NCBI RefSeq assembly: GCF_014490485.1
Contig: NZ_JACTVA010000018.1
Coordinates: forward strand, 25,626 to 89,625
DNA: 64,000 bases
Direction: 5' to 3'
DNA from: Teichococcus aerophilus
GTDB taxonomy: Bacteria; Pseudomonadota; Alphaproteobacteria; Acetobacterales; Acetobacteraceae
A program made the translations under genes and the position numbers. The notes below the pieces were generated by a model. The model saw only the letters and a program-made list of their open reading frames with translations. It had not been told where the DNA came from and made no database searches. This document shows, in pieces, positions 1 to 9,305 of this stretch. Position 1 is the first letter of the stretch; each line of letters starts with the position of its first letter.

Positions 1-418
1 ACAATTGCAGCGTGGTGCCGTAGTTCAGGTGCTTCTTCCACTGCTCCATCGCGGAATAGGCGACGTCGGCCGAGGTGAAGGGCTTGCCGTCATGCCACTT
101 CACCCCCTCGCGCAGCTTGAAGGTGATGGTCTTGCCGTCCTCGCTGGCATCCCAGGAGGTGGCGAGGACGCCTTCCGGCCGGCCGCTGGTGCCGAGGTCC
201 ACCAGCGGCTCGATGATCTTGCTGGTGATGATGTAGACGCCGGTTGAGGCGCGCAGCGCGGGGTTCAGGATGCGCTGCTCGGAGCCCAGATGCACGGTCA
301 GCACGCCGCCACGGCGGGGTGCGGCGGCGGCCTGGGCCAGGGCGGACGATACGGGCGCGGTGCCCGCCAACATCAGTCCGGCCCCGGACAGCAGGGCCGC
401 GCGGCGTGTCATGGTCAT
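1..418 (-). CDS. ABC transporter solute-binding protein, family 5 (partial)
   Basis: N-terminal 139 codons of a periplasmic binding protein for a peptide/nickel-type ABC importer; the rest lies beyond the left edge. The product starts MTMTRRAALL and has a hydrophobic stretch ending in SSALAQ, a likely Tat-type or Sec signal with cleavage near residue 29. The mature part shows the family-5 N-lobe pattern: RRGGVLTVHLG, a 'gvLAtSWDaSEDGKTITFKLREGVKWHDGKPF' style block, then TSADVAYS. A second in-frame ATG lies at 412. The ligand cannot be told. No permease or ATPase gene is visible on this side, so partners may lie further left. Confidence 0.9.
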   Translation of the reverse strand, partial: MTMTRRAALLSGAGLMLAGTAPVSSALAQAAAAPRRGGVLTVHLGSEQRILNPALRASTGVYIITSKIIEPLVDLGTSGRPEGVLATSWDASEDGKTITFKLREGVKWHDGKPFTSADVAYSAMEQWKKHLNYGTTLQL

Positions 419-834
419 CGGGCAGGTTCCTTCGCAACTGCGAACGACAAAGAGCGAAAGTGAGATTCTGTCAATGCCTAGCAGAAAATGTAGAATTATC
501 TGCTTCCGTTGACGGCGATGGTGCCGCGTTTCGGTGGGCCCGTCCATCATTGCAGCGCAACAACCGTAGCGATGGGGAGGGGCGCCGGGCCGGCCGCCAG
601 CGTAGCATCCAGACTCGAGCATGGCCGGCGCCTGGAGGGCTACCCGCCCACATGGGTTACCGCCGGGCGATCAGCTCGAGATCATCCGCTTCCACTACGC
701 GGCGTGGCCGGAGGCCGAGGCTCTCCGGCCATCAAGGCTGGGGTTCCGCCCGCTACGGGGCGACGGACCCGTCGGCATGTGGCTGGCACCGGGGCGGAGG
801 ACGGGAGGACCCATCCCCCGACCCCAAGCCGGCG
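419..834. other. Intergenic gap without recognisable gene
   Basis: No credible coding region is seen here; open frames on both strands have arginine- and proline-rich shadow compositions. An AT-richer patch near 440-510 lies upstream of the minus-strand binding-protein gene and probably holds its promoter. A TTGACA-like hexamer can be read on the minus strand at 474-469, but no good -10 follows it. Confidence 0.4.
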
Positions 835-1341
835 TCAGCGCGGCGTGGTGGAGGGCGCAGTGCCCGTCTGGCCTTCCGTCGCCCGGCCCATCGAGGACCC
901 GGTGGGGGCAGAGGGCGCGGTATCCGGCGCGCGGGTGTTGGCGCCCGGCGTGTCGTTGCGCGGCGCCTGCGTCACCGGGGCGTTGTTGCCGGGGGTGCTG
1001 GTCACCGGGGCATTGGGGTCGGCGTCGCCGGTCGCGCGGTCCATCGCCCGGCCGGCGGCGGTGCCCGGCGGGTTGTTGGCGCTGTTGCCGTCGGAGTTCT
1101 GCGGATAGGCGCCGGAGGTGTTGGTGCCCAGCGTACGGTCCAGCAGGCGGGTGGCGGCGGTGCCGGGCGGGTTGTTCGGGTCGGTGCCCGGGGCGGTCGG
1201 CGTCGCGGGCGTAGCGGGCGCGGTGGTACCAGGGGTCGTGCCGGGGCTGGTGCCGCCGCTCTGGCCGGTCATCTGCGCCTGCGCGGCGCTGCCGAGCCCG
1301 ATCAGGGCGACGGTGGCCAAGGCGATCGTGGAAGTCCGCAT
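835..1341 (-). CDS. Exported Pro/Thr/Asn-rich low-complexity protein
   Basis: A 168-residue protein with a clear Sec signal peptide (MRTSTIALATVALIGLGSAAQAQ, cleavage after AQA near residue 22). The mature part is disordered and built of P, T, G, N, A and D, with loosely repeated units such as NNPPGTAA (seen twice), ATRLLDRTLG and RAMDRATG. I recognise no enzyme fold and no cysteines, so it is probably an extracytoplasmic disordered protein. The ATG at 1341 is supported by GGAG about 7 bases upstream. It stands alone between a binding-protein gene and argD. Function unknown. Confidence 0.7.
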   Translation of the reverse strand: MRTSTIALATVALIGLGSAAQAQMTGQSGGTSPGTTPGTTAPATPATPTAPGTDPNNPPGTAATRLLDRTLGTNTSGAYPQNSDGNSANNPPGTAAGRAMDRATGDADPNAPVTSTPGNNAPVTQAPRNDTPGANTRAPDTAPSAPTGSSMGRATEGQTGTAPSTTPR

Positions 1342-1550
1342 GCTGGTGTCTCCGTAGGTCCTGGCTGACGATCCGGGCTGGTTTTTGCTGCCCATGCCAG
1401 ACAAACGCACCGTCCGCGGACCCGGTTGCCCGCCGGATGGCCCGGCGAGGTTGCCGTGGCGGCCGGATTGCGGCAGCATCGCCGGCTGCCGTGGACAAGA
1501 TAGCGGGCGATGGTCGCCCGGCCCCCACGGGACTGCGGAGAAGTAACAGC

Positions 1551-2756
1551 GTGATCCCCGCCCTGATGCCGACCTACAACCGCGCAGACCTCGCCTTCGA
1601 GCGGGGCGAAGGCGCCTGGCTGTGGACGAGCGACGGGCGACGATTCCTGGATTTCGGCTCCGGCATCGCCACCACCTCCATCGGCCACGCGCATCCGCAC
1701 CTCGTGCGGACCATCGCCGAGCAGGCGGCCAAGGTGATGCACACCTCCAATCTGTACCGCGTGCCGCAGGCCGAGCGCCTGGCGCAGCGGCTGGTGGAGT
1801 CCTCCTTCGCCGACAGCGTCTTCTTCGCCAATTCCGGCGCGGAGGCCAATGAAGGCATGGTCAAGGCGGTGCGGAAGTACCACGCCGAGAATGGCCACCC
1901 GGAGAAGTTCCACACCATCTGCTTCGAGGGCGCCTTCCACGGCCGCACCCTGGCGATGATCTCGGCCACCGGCAACGCCAAGTACCTGGAGGGCTTCGGC
2001 CCGCCGGTGCAGGGCTTCCAGCATGTGCCCTTCGGCAACATGAACGCGGTGCGCGACGCCATCGGCCCGAATACCGGCTCGATCATGATCGAGCCGATCC
2101 AGGGCGAGGGCGGCGTGCGCCCGGCCGATCTGCGCTTCCTGCGTGAGCTGCGCGCCGTCTGCGACGAGTTCGGCCTGCTGCTGGCGCTGGACGAGGTGCA
2201 GACCGGCATGGGGCGTTCCGGCAAGCTCTGGGCCCACCAGTGGGCCGGGATCGAGCCGGACATCATGTCCTCGGCCAAGGGTATCGGCGGCGGCTTCCCG
2301 CTGGGCGCCGTGCTGGCGAAGGAGAAGGTGGCGAAGTACCTGAAGCCCGGCACGCACGGCACCACCTATGGCGGCAACCCGCTGGCGTGCTCGGCCGGCA
2401 ACGCGGTGCTGGACGTCATCCTGGCCGATGGCTTCCTGGACAACGTGGACGCCACCGCCCGCTACCTGTGGGAGCAGCTGACCGCCCTGGTCGGCCGCCA
2501 CCCGACGGTGCTGACGGGGCTGCGCGGTGCCGGCCTGCTGGTCGGCCTGCAATGCGCGGATGGCGTGACCAACACCGACATGCAGGGCGCCGCGGTGGAT
2601 GAAGGCCTGCTGACGGTGGCGGCCGGCCAGAACGTGCTGCGCGTGGCGCCGCCGCTGATCATCACCCGCGCGCATGTGGACGAAGCCGTGGCGGCGCTGG
2701 ACCGCGCCTTCACCAAGGCCGCGTCCGCGCTGCGGGAGAAGGCAGCCGCAAAGTGA
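1551..2756 (+). CDS. argD: Acetylornithine aminotransferase ArgD
   Basis: PLP-dependent class-III aminotransferase, 401 residues. It converts N-acetylglutamate semialdehyde to N-acetylornithine in arginine synthesis and often also serves as succinyl-diaminopimelate transaminase. Visible landmarks are the cofactor-site block [19 protein letters not shown], the aspartate region [15 protein letters not shown], and the Schiff-base lysine in [14 protein letters not shown]. The GTG at 1551 is preceded by GGAGAAG at a good distance; an in-frame ATG at 1566 is the alternative. The stop overlaps the argF start by 4 bases, so the two are translationally coupled. Confidence 0.96.
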   Translation: MIPALMPTYNRADLAFERGEGAWLWTSDGRRFLDFGSGIATTSIGHAHPHLVRTIAEQAAKVMHTSNLYRVPQAERLAQRLVESSFADSVFFANSGAEANEGMVKAVRKYHAENGHPEKFHTICFEGAFHGRTLAMISATGNAKYLEGFGPPVQGFQHVPFGNMNAVRDAIGPNTGSIMIEPIQGEGGVRPADLRFLRELRAVCDEFGLLLALDEVQTGMGRSGKLWAHQWAGIEPDIMSSAKGIGGGFPLGAVLAKEKVAKYLKPGTHGTTYGGNPLACSAGNAVLDVILADGFLDNVDATARYLWEQLTALVGRHPTVLTGLRGAGLLVGLQCADGVTNTDMQGAAVDEGLLTVAAGQNVLRVAPPLIITRAHVDEAVAALDRAFTKAASALREKAAAK

Positions 2757-3709
2757 GCGCCGTGCTGAAGTCAATGACGGGGGGGGCGGCGCAAGCCGCC
2801 CCTCGCCACTTTCTGGAGCTGTCGGATTTCGACGCGGCCACCTTGCGGCAGATGCTGGACCTGGCGGCCGACACCAAGCGCGGCGCGGTGGCGGACAAGC
2901 CGCTGGCCGGCAAGACCATCGCGCTGATCTTCGAGAAGCCCTCCACCCGCACCCGCGTCTCCTTCGAGGTGGGCATCCACCAGCTTGGCGGCCATGCCAT
3001 CGTGCTCTCCTCCAAGGACATGCAGCTGGGGCGTGGCGAGTCGGCGGCGGACACGGCCAAGGTGCTGTCCCGCTACGTCGATGCCATCATGCTGCGCACG
3101 GACAGCGTGGCCAAGCTGCGGGAGCTGGCGGAGCACGCCACGGTGCCGGTGATCAACGGCCTCACCGACGTGTCCCACCCCTGCCAGCTGATGGCCGATG
3201 TGCTGACCTTCGAGGAGCATCGCGGCCCCGTCGCCGGCCAGACCATCGCCTGGGTGGGGGATGGCAACAACGTCGCCCAGAGCTTCATCCAGGCCGCCGC
3301 GCGCTTCGGCTTCACGCTTCGCCTGGCGACGCCGCCGGAACTGGCGCCGCCGGCCCAGCTGGTGGATTGGGCCCGGCGCGAAGGCGCGACCATCGAGCTG
3401 ACCTCCGACCCCGTTGCCGCCGTGCGCGGCGCGCGCTGCGTCGTCACCGACACCTGGGTCAGCATGTCGGACGAGAAGGAAGGCGGGCCGACGGCGCGCC
3501 ACAACATGCTCGCCCCCTACCAGCTGAACGCGGCGCTGCTGCAGCACGCGGCGGCGGATGCGATCGTCATGCACTGCCTGCCGGCGCATCGCGGCGAGGA
3601 GATCACCGCCGAGGTGATCGACGGCCCGCAGAGCGTGGTGTTCGACGAGGCCGAGAACCGGCTGCATGCCCAGAAGGGCGTGCTGCTCTGGGCCCTCGGC
3701 GCCGGCTGA
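2753..3709 (+). CDS. argF: Ornithine carbamoyltransferase ArgF
   Basis: 318 residues, normal length for the family. It makes citrulline from ornithine and carbamoyl phosphate in the cytoplasm. The carbamoyl-phosphate loop is STRTR in [13 protein letters not shown]. The HPCQ motif ([11 protein letters not shown]), the ornithine-loop region DTWVSMSDE and the C-terminal [10 protein letters not shown] signature are all intact. The GTG start shares GTGA with the argD stop. The first 15 or so residues ([10 protein letters not shown] region) are a short extension ahead of the usual HFLELSDFD start. Transcribed with argD. Confidence 0.97.
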   Translation: MSAVLKSMTGGAAQAAPRHFLELSDFDAATLRQMLDLAADTKRGAVADKPLAGKTIALIFEKPSTRTRVSFEVGIHQLGGHAIVLSSKDMQLGRGESAADTAKVLSRYVDAIMLRTDSVAKLRELAEHATVPVINGLTDVSHPCQLMADVLTFEEHRGPVAGQTIAWVGDGNNVAQSFIQAAARFGFTLRLATPPELAPPAQLVDWARREGATIELTSDPVAAVRGARCVVTDTWVSMSDEKEGGPTARHNMLAPYQLNAALLQHAAADAIVMHCLPAHRGEEITAEVIDGPQSVVFDEAENRLHAQKGVLLWALGAG

Positions 3710-3788
3710 GCGGCCCCGGGATGCCGCTGCCTGCCCTGGCCAGCCTGTGCCCTGCCGGCATGATGCCGGCGGGGCGGGCGCACCACCG

Positions 3789-5027
3789 ATGAGCGACCCG
3801 GCCTTCACGCCGGCGCCGCCGCAGCGCCCGCCACGCCGCATGCGGCGGATCTTCGCGCTGGAGGATCTGGAGGACGCGGCGCGGCGGCTGCTGCCACGGC
3901 CGATCTTCGGCTATGTCGCCGGCGCCTCCGAAACCAATGCCACCCTCGCGGATAACCGCCGCGTCTTCGACGAGATCCAGTTCCTGCCGCGCATGCTGGT
4001 CGGCGTGACCGGGCGGCGGCTGGATTGCGAGGTGATGGGGCAGCGCCATGCCATGCCCTTCGGCATCGCCCCGATGGGGGTGAGCGCGTTGACCGGCTAT
4101 CGGGGCGACCTGTCGCTGGCGCGCGCGGCGCAGCGGGCCGGCATTCCCATGATCATCAGCGCCGCCTCCCTCATCCGGTTGGAAGACGTGGCCGAGGTGG
4201 CGCCGGGCGCGTGGTACCAGGCCTATCTCTCCGGCGACCAGGCGGAGGCGGTGGCGATGGTGGACCGCGTAGAGCGAGCCGGCATCGGCACCTTCGTCAT
4301 CACCGCCGACAGCGCCGTGGTGCCCAGCCGGGAGAACAACCTGCGCACCGGCTACCGCACCCCCATCCGCCCGGATGCGGCGCTGCTGTGGCATGGCATG
4401 ACGCATCCGTCCTGGTCGCTCGGCACCTTCCTGCGGACCTTCCTGCGGCACGGGAACCCGCATTTCGAGAATGCGGGGCCCGGGCGCGGGGCGCCGCTGC
4501 TCTCCCGCCAGGCCGTGCGCGACTTCTCGGGGCGGGAGAGCCTGGACTGGGCGGTGGTGCGCACCGTCCGCGCCCGCTGGCGCGGCAAGCTGGTCATCAA
4601 GGGCCTGCTGCACCCGGCCGACGTCGCGATGGCGCGGGAGGCCGGGGCGGATGGCGTCATCCTCTCCAACCATGGCGGGCGGCAGCTGGATGGCGCGGTA
4701 TCGCCGCTGCGGGTGCTGCCCGCCGCGCTGGCGCAGGCCGGCGGCATGGACATCATGATCGACAGCGGCTTCCGCCGGGGGACCGATATCCTCAAGGCGC
4801 TCGGCCTCGGCGCGCGGTTCGTGTTCGTCGGGCGGCCCTTCAACTACGCCTCCGCGCTGGCGGGGGAAGCCGGCGTGGACCACGCGATCGCGCTGCTGCG
4901 GACGCAGCTGGTCGCCGATCTCGGCATGCTCGGCCTGCTGGACCTGAAGGGCATGACGAAGGACCTGCTGTTCCTGGACGGCTTCCGCGCCGTGCCGCCG
5001 CAACGGACAGCACCCCCGCCTGGGTGA
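3789..5027 (+). CDS. FMN-dependent alpha-hydroxy-acid oxidase/dehydrogenase (LldD-like)
   Basis: 412-residue TIM-barrel flavoprotein that oxidises an L-2-hydroxy acid such as lactate or mandelate. Family marks in order: YVAGASETNAT near the N-terminus, the FMN phosphate region MGVSALTGYRGD, the lysine in LVIKGLLHPADVA, and the diagnostic active-site block SNHGGRQLDG with catalytic His and Arg. The last residues (PPQRTAPPPG) are a disordered tail. Start ATG at 3789 lies 79 bases after argF, so it may be cotranscribed. The exact substrate cannot be read from the sequence. Confidence 0.9.
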   Translation: MSDPAFTPAPPQRPPRRMRRIFALEDLEDAARRLLPRPIFGYVAGASETNATLADNRRVFDEIQFLPRMLVGVTGRRLDCEVMGQRHAMPFGIAPMGVSALTGYRGDLSLARAAQRAGIPMIISAASLIRLEDVAEVAPGAWYQAYLSGDQAEAVAMVDRVERAGIGTFVITADSAVVPSRENNLRTGYRTPIRPDAALLWHGMTHPSWSLGTFLRTFLRHGNPHFENAGPGRGAPLLSRQAVRDFSGRESLDWAVVRTVRARWRGKLVIKGLLHPADVAMAREAGADGVILSNHGGRQLDGAVSPLRVLPAALAQAGGMDIMIDSGFRRGTDILKALGLGARFVFVGRPFNYASALAGEAGVDHAIALLRTQLVADLGMLGLLDLKGMTKDLLFLDGFRAVPPQRTAPPPG

Positions 5028-5085
5028 CAGAGTGGCCCCCCGCGCCTATGTGCAGGCCAGTCCGAAACGACGGGGGCCACAGGCC

Positions 5086-6270
5086 ATGCAGTTCGATGTC
5101 GCGATCGTGGGCGGGGGGCCGGTGGGCCTGGCCTTCGCGGGTTCGCTTTCCCGCACGGGGCTGTCCGTCGCCGTGGTGGAACCGCAGGAGGAAGCCGCCC
5201 TCGCCGCCCCTGGCTTCGACGGGCGGGAAATCGCGCTGACGCATCGGTCGCAGGACATCATGCGGGCGCTGGGCGCGTGGGCGCACATTCCCGCCGGCGT
5301 GCCCTCCGCCCTGCGGGAGGCACGGGTGCTCAATGGCGGCTCCCCCTACGCGCTGCGCTTCGATACCGCCGGGCGCAAGGCGGCCGAGCTGGGGCAGTTG
5401 GTGCCCAACCACATCATCCGCCAGGCGCTGTACCAGGCCCTCAAGGCCGCCCCGGGCCGCACCGAGCTGCTGACGGGCCGCAAGGCTGTGGCGCTGTGGA
5501 CCGACGTGGACGGCGCCCGCCTTGGCCTCTCGGACGGGACGGAGATCCAGGCGAAGCTGGTGGTCGCCGCCGACAGCCGCTTCTCCAACCTGCGCCGTCT
5601 GGCCGGGATCGAGGCGGAGACGCTGGATTTCGGCAAGGCGATGCTCGTCGCCCGGATGCGCCACACCCTGCCGCACCAGCACATCGCCACCGAGTGGTTC
5701 GACTACGGCCAGACCATGGCCATGCTGCCGCTGAATGGCGAGGTGTCCTCCGCCGTGCTGACGCTGCCGCCGGACGAGATCGACCGGATGCGGCAGATGG
5801 ACGGCGCCGCCTTCGGGGCCGAGATCACCCGCCGCTACCACGGCCGCCTGGGGCCGATGGAGCTGATCAGCACCCGGCACACCTATCCGCTGATCGCGGT
5901 CTATGCCCGCCGCTTCGCCGGGCAGCGGGTGGCACTGCTGGGCGATGCCGCCGTGGGCATGCACCCCGTGACGGCGCATGGTTTTAATTTTGGCCTGCAT
6001 GGGCAAGACATCCTGGCCCACCGCATCCGCGCCGCGCTGGCGGATGGGCGTGACTTCGCCGCCGGCCCGGTGCTGCGCGGCTACGAGGCCGAGCACCGCC
6101 AGGCGACGCGCGGCCTGTACCTGGCCACCAACGCCACCGCCCTGCTCTATACCAGCGACAAGCTGCCAGCGCGGCTGCTGCGCGGTGCCGCGCTGCGGCT
6201 GGGCAACCACCTGCGGCCGGTACGCGGCGCGATCGTCAACCGGCTGATGGATGCCGAGGCGCGGGCCTGA
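5086..6270 (+). CDS. ubiM: FAD-dependent ubiquinone hydroxylase, UbiM type
   Basis: 394-residue flavoprotein monooxygenase of the UbiH/UbiF/Coq6 family, acting at the membrane in ubiquinone synthesis. The N-terminal dinucleotide fold is IVGGGPVGLAFAGS, and the FAD ribityl-binding region is LLGDAAVGMHPVTAHGFNFG. The phrases FDGREIALTHRS and HPVTAHGFN are what I associate with UbiM, the broad-specificity hydroxylase of Acetobacteraceae and Neisseria, rather than UbiH or UbiF; that subfamily call is from memory. Start ATG 5086 lies 58 bases after the preceding gene. The 3' end is followed by a palindromic repeat. Confidence 0.82.
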   Translation: MQFDVAIVGGGPVGLAFAGSLSRTGLSVAVVEPQEEAALAAPGFDGREIALTHRSQDIMRALGAWAHIPAGVPSALREARVLNGGSPYALRFDTAGRKAAELGQLVPNHIIRQALYQALKAAPGRTELLTGRKAVALWTDVDGARLGLSDGTEIQAKLVVAADSRFSNLRRLAGIEAETLDFGKAMLVARMRHTLPHQHIATEWFDYGQTMAMLPLNGEVSSAVLTLPPDEIDRMRQMDGAAFGAEITRRYHGRLGPMELISTRHTYPLIAVYARRFAGQRVALLGDAAVGMHPVTAHGFNFGLHGQDILAHRIRAALADGRDFAAGPVLRGYEAEHRQATRGLYLATNATALLYTSDKLPARLLRGAALRLGNHLRPVRGAIVNRLMDAEARA

Positions 6271-6295
6271 GCGGCGACGTTGGCTTGTTGGGTGG

Positions 6296-6511
6296 GATCG
6301 AGGGGGCGCTGCCCCCTCGAGCTCCCCTGGCAGGGGGTACGATCCCCTGTACCCGCGATTCTTTGGGAGGGCGGCGGTGCCAGACCGCGCTCCTTTTAAA
6401 AATATGATTTAAATCAATGCATTAACTGACGGTCGCGGCCCTCGGTGGCTAAGGAACGGGTTTCCAAATGTCTCACGCCTTGGCGGGGAGAGGGTGAGAG
6501 GGGCAGAGCCA
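6296..6511. repeat. Intergenic palindromic repeat, family 2 (copy 1, inverted)
   Basis: Two hairpin-rich blocks separated by an AT-rich middle. Block one (about 6296-6356) contains GAGGGGGCGCTGCCCCCTC and a second palindrome around GGGGTACGATCCCC. Block two (about 6459-6511) contains GGTTTCCAAA, CTTGGCGGGGAGAG and GAGAGGGGCAGAGCC. The same two blocks recur in the opposite orientation at 7806-8047 and 31816-32027. The middle (6395-6425) is an AT-rich patch. Confidence 0.8.
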
Positions 6512-6547
6512 CTCGCGCGGCCAACGCCGCCAGGCGCACACCAAACA

Positions 6548-6600
6548 CCACAGAAAAAAGATGGGGGTCTGGGGGAATTCCTTCCCCCAGCCTTCTCTCC
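6548..6600. repeat. Intergenic repeat, family 1, single right-hand arm
   Basis: A-rich tract followed by GGGGGAATTCCTTCCCCC, a variant of the hairpin arm found at 9545-9569, 13501-13531 and elsewhere. Read on the minus strand it is a hairpin followed by a T-rich run. No minus-strand gene ends here and no left-hand arm is visible, so it is a solo arm. Confidence 0.75.
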
Positions 6601-6832
6601 GCCCCACCACCCGCGCCCCCGGCAGGGAAGCCATCCACCCCTGCATTGTCGCAAGGTGTCGCAACGGCGCTGCATCCACACTATCTAGGGCGAGACACAG
6701 CGCGGGTGCTTCCCCCCGCGGCCTTCGGGCGTGGCAGGCGCCGCGCCACCCCAACCACCGGCCGAGACCACCCCTGGGACCCATCTGGCCCCGCGCGGCG
6801 CGTTTCCGGCCCCGAGCATTCGCAGGGCTTCC

Positions 6833-7795
6833 GTGACCGATCCGACGCTTCCCAACGCCCCCCATGACGACGACCGCAGCCCTGCCCCCAACGTGACGGT
6901 GGCCGAGGCCGTGCAGCCCTTCCACCTCTGGGACAAGCCGGTGCGCGGCCGCCTGGTGCGGCTGGGCGTGCTGGCGGATGTGCTGCTTTCCCGCCACGAC
7001 AACCCGGATGTGGTGAAGAAGCTGACCGGCCAGGCGCTGGCGCTGACGGCCGGGCTGGCGACCGCGTTGAAGTACCAGGGCAGCTTCAGCCTGCAGGCCA
7101 AGGGCGACGGCGCCGTGCCGATGCTGCTGGCCGACTGCACCGATGCCGGCACGCTGCGTGGCTATGCCCGCGCCGACAACGACCGGCTGGCCCTGCTGAA
7201 CGGCGCAGACGCCGAGGCGGGCGCACTGCTGGGCAATGGCTACCTGGCCTTCACCTGCGACCAGGGGCCGGAGATGGAGCGCTACCAGGGCATCGTCTCT
7301 CTGGAAGGCGAGACCCTGGCGGAGATGACCGGCCACTACTTCCAGACCTCTGAGCAGTTCGCCAGCCGCGTCTGGCTGGCTGCCGGCAAGGGCGAGGAAG
7401 GCTGGCGCGGCACCGCGCTGATCCTGGAGCGCGTCGCCGGCGAGGGGGGCATCGACCCGGAGATGGACGACGAGACGCAGGACGACGCGTGGGACACCGC
7501 CATCGCCCTGGCCTCCACCGTGAAGGAGGAGGAGTTGCTGGATGACAGCTTGGCCTCCGGCCAGTTGCTGCACCGGTTGTTCCATGCCGAGGGGCTGGCG
7601 CTGGGGCAGCCGCGGCCGCTCTCCTACGGCTGCCGCTGCTCCCGCGCCCGGCTGAGCTCGGTGCTGGAAGGGTTCAGCGAGGAGGATCTGGACGAGATGA
7701 CTCAGGCGGGCGAGATCTCCATGACCTGCGAGTTCTGCAACACCACCTTCCGCTTCGCACGGAGCGAGGTGGGAGCCGCATCCCGTCAGGGCTGA
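6833..7795 (+). CDS. hslO: Redox-regulated chaperone Hsp33
   Basis: 320-residue holdase chaperone activated by oxidation in the cytoplasm. The C-terminal zinc switch is complete: CRC followed some 50 residues later by CEFC, four cysteines that bind zinc when reduced. The N-terminal body shows the usual VRGRLVRLG, a conserved LADCTDAGTLRGYA block and DQGPEMERYQGIV. I chose the GTG at 6833; the frame is open further upstream but the added residues are low-complexity. The residues EVGAASRQG form a short tail. It belongs to the arg/hslO/apaG neighbourhood typical of alphaproteobacteria, here split by other genes. Confidence 0.94.
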   Translation: MTDPTLPNAPHDDDRSPAPNVTVAEAVQPFHLWDKPVRGRLVRLGVLADVLLSRHDNPDVVKKLTGQALALTAGLATALKYQGSFSLQAKGDGAVPMLLADCTDAGTLRGYARADNDRLALLNGADAEAGALLGNGYLAFTCDQGPEMERYQGIVSLEGETLAEMTGHYFQTSEQFASRVWLAAGKGEEGWRGTALILERVAGEGGIDPEMDDETQDDAWDTAIALASTVKEEELLDDSLASGQLLHRLFHAEGLALGQPRPLSYGCRCSRARLSSVLEGFSEEDLDEMTQAGEISMTCEFCNTTFRFARSEVGAASRQG

Positions 7796-7805
7796 GCGGC
7801 CAGAT

Positions 7806-8047
7806 GGGATGAGAGGGGCGCTGCCCCTCTCACACTCTCCCCGCCAAAGGCCTGAGGCCTTTGGAAACCCGTTTGTTCGGTTGGTACGGCGGAGAGTGTG
7901 CTTTTCTAATCTACTATTATAAATGGTTTTTCTGGCATCTTTTTGAGGATGGCATCCTTTTGAGTAAGGAGTGCGCCTGACTGACCGCGGGTGCAGGGGA
8001 TCGTATCCCCTGCCGGGGGAGTTCGAGGGGGCAGAGCCCTCTCGATC
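7806..8047. repeat. Intergenic palindromic repeat, family 2 (copy 2)
   Basis: Begins with the hairpin GAGAGGGGCGCTGCCCCTCTC, then CTCTCCCCGCCAAAGGCC and GAGGCCTTTGGAAACCC. After an AT-rich middle (7895-7970) come GCAGGGGATCGTATCCCCTGC and GAGGGGGCAGAGCCCTCTC. It fills most of the gap between hslO and the lipoprotein gene; no gene is seen inside. Confidence 0.82.
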
Positions 8048-8184
8048 CACGGCCTCCAGCCATGCAGCCACCATCACCTGCGGGCCCTCCATCTCAGGCC
8101 CGACCTGCCCCCAGCCGGATCAGGATTGCCGCTTCCGCCGGCAGCGATCATGATCCGCAGCCTTTCACGGGGGAGAAATACCGG

Positions 8185-8832
8185 ATGATGCCGACGATCA
8201 CGCGCCGCCGGGTGGCGCTGTTGCTGCCCCTGCTGGCCGCCGCTTGCGCCACCAGCGAGACCGCGCCGCCCCTGCCCCCTGCCCCCGGCTATGGCTACCT
8301 GACGCCGCTGCGCCTCAACGTGCTGGATATCGAGGTGGCCGAGCCCGTGCCCGGGCCGGCCTTCCGTACCGACCTGCCGGCCCCGCTTTCCCCAGTGGCG
8401 CAAGCGGTGCGGATGGGGCGGGAGAGGCTGGTGCCGGTGGGCACGGTCGGCCGCGCGCGCTTCATCGTCGATGCCGCGACGCTGACGCGGGAACAGGCAA
8501 CGGCCGGTGGCCTGTTCGCCCAGCAGTCAGACCGTTTCAACGTGATGATCCATGTGCGGATCGAAATCCTCAACGGCGAAGGCACCCGCGTGGCCTTTAC
8601 CGAGGCGGAGGTGCGCCGCAACGCCACCGTCATCGTCGAAGGCCCGGCCAGCCAGGCGCGGGCGGCCGACCAGATCGTGCGGCAGGCGATGGACGACCTG
8701 AATGTGGAGCTGGAGTTCCAGATCCGCCGCAACCTGCGCGACTGGATCATGACCGGCGACCCCGGCGTGGTGCCGCCGACGGCGGTGCAGCAGGAAAGCC
8801 TGGGCGCCACTACGCCGCTGCCCCGGCCCTAA
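8185..8832 (+). CDS. Putative lipoprotein
   Basis: 215 residues with a type-II signal: MMPTITRRRVALLLPLLAAAC, lipobox LAAAC with the acylated cysteine at residue 21. The mature region is alpha/beta with a hydrophobic LNVLDIEVAEPV strand, MGRERLVPVGTVGRARFIVDAA, and a long C-terminal amphipathic stretch (ADQIVRQAMDDLNVELEFQIRRNL). Probably anchored to the outer membrane. No family recognised. ATG at 8185 follows GGGGGAG at 9 bases. It is tightly followed by the Rid-family gene (11 bases), suggesting cotranscription. Confidence 0.75.
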   Translation: MMPTITRRRVALLLPLLAAACATSETAPPLPPAPGYGYLTPLRLNVLDIEVAEPVPGPAFRTDLPAPLSPVAQAVRMGRERLVPVGTVGRARFIVDAATLTREQATAGGLFAQQSDRFNVMIHVRIEILNGEGTRVAFTEAEVRRNATVIVEGPASQARAADQIVRQAMDDLNVELEFQIRRNLRDWIMTGDPGVVPPTAVQQESLGATTPLPRP

Positions 8833-8843
8833 GGGACATCGGC

Positions 8844-9233
8844 ATGAGCAAGGTCACCTTCAGCAACCCGCCCAGCCTGCCGGCGCCGGCGGGCTTCTAT
8901 TCGCAGACTGCCCTGGTCGAGGGGCCAGGCCGGCGGCTGATCATCGCCGGGCAGATTGGCGTGGCGCCGGATGGCACGGTGGCGGCCGACGGGCCGGCGC
9001 AGATGCGGCAGGCCCTGGCCAATCTGGGCGCTGCGCTCGCCGCGCACGGCATGGGGCCGGACAAGGTGGTGCGCGTGCTGGTGCTGCTGACCGACCGCGC
9101 CCTTCTGGGCGAGTGGCGGCAGGCGCGCACGGCCTTCTTCGGCGACCACCAACCCACCAGCACGCTGCTGGTCGCGGCCGGGCTGGCGGACCCGCGCTTC
9201 GTCGTGGAGGTCGAGGCGGAGGCGGTGGACTAA
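8844..9233 (+). CDS. Rid-family (RidA-like) protein, probably lacking the deaminase arginine
   Basis: 129-residue single-domain protein with the chorismate-mutase-like Rid fold: IIAGQIGVAPDGTV, then MRQALANLGAALAAHGM with DKVVRVLVLLTD, and a closing VVEVEAEAVD strand. RidA proteins normally carry a P-A-R-S-x-V block whose arginine holds the imine substrate. Here the equivalent segment reads HQPTSTLLVAAGL, with no arginine. By family knowledge, Rid subgroups without it lack classical imine deaminase activity. Stop at 9231-9233 is followed by a family-1 repeat that probably terminates the transcript. Confidence 0.88.
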   Translation: MSKVTFSNPPSLPAPAGFYSQTALVEGPGRRLIIAGQIGVAPDGTVAADGPAQMRQALANLGAALAAHGMGPDKVVRVLVLLTDRALLGEWRQARTAFFGDHQPTSTLLVAAGLADPRFVVEVEAEAVD

Positions 9234-9305
9234 GGGCGGGGCGCTGACCGCCGAGCCACTGGCATCCTGGCCTTCCCTGGCGACGGGCCGACTGAAAGGC
9301 GTGGA

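Noticed and set aside
1302..2774. Minus-strand open frame of 490 codons opposite argD
   Set aside because: Antisense of the argD reading frame with His/Gln/Gly-rich nonsense composition.
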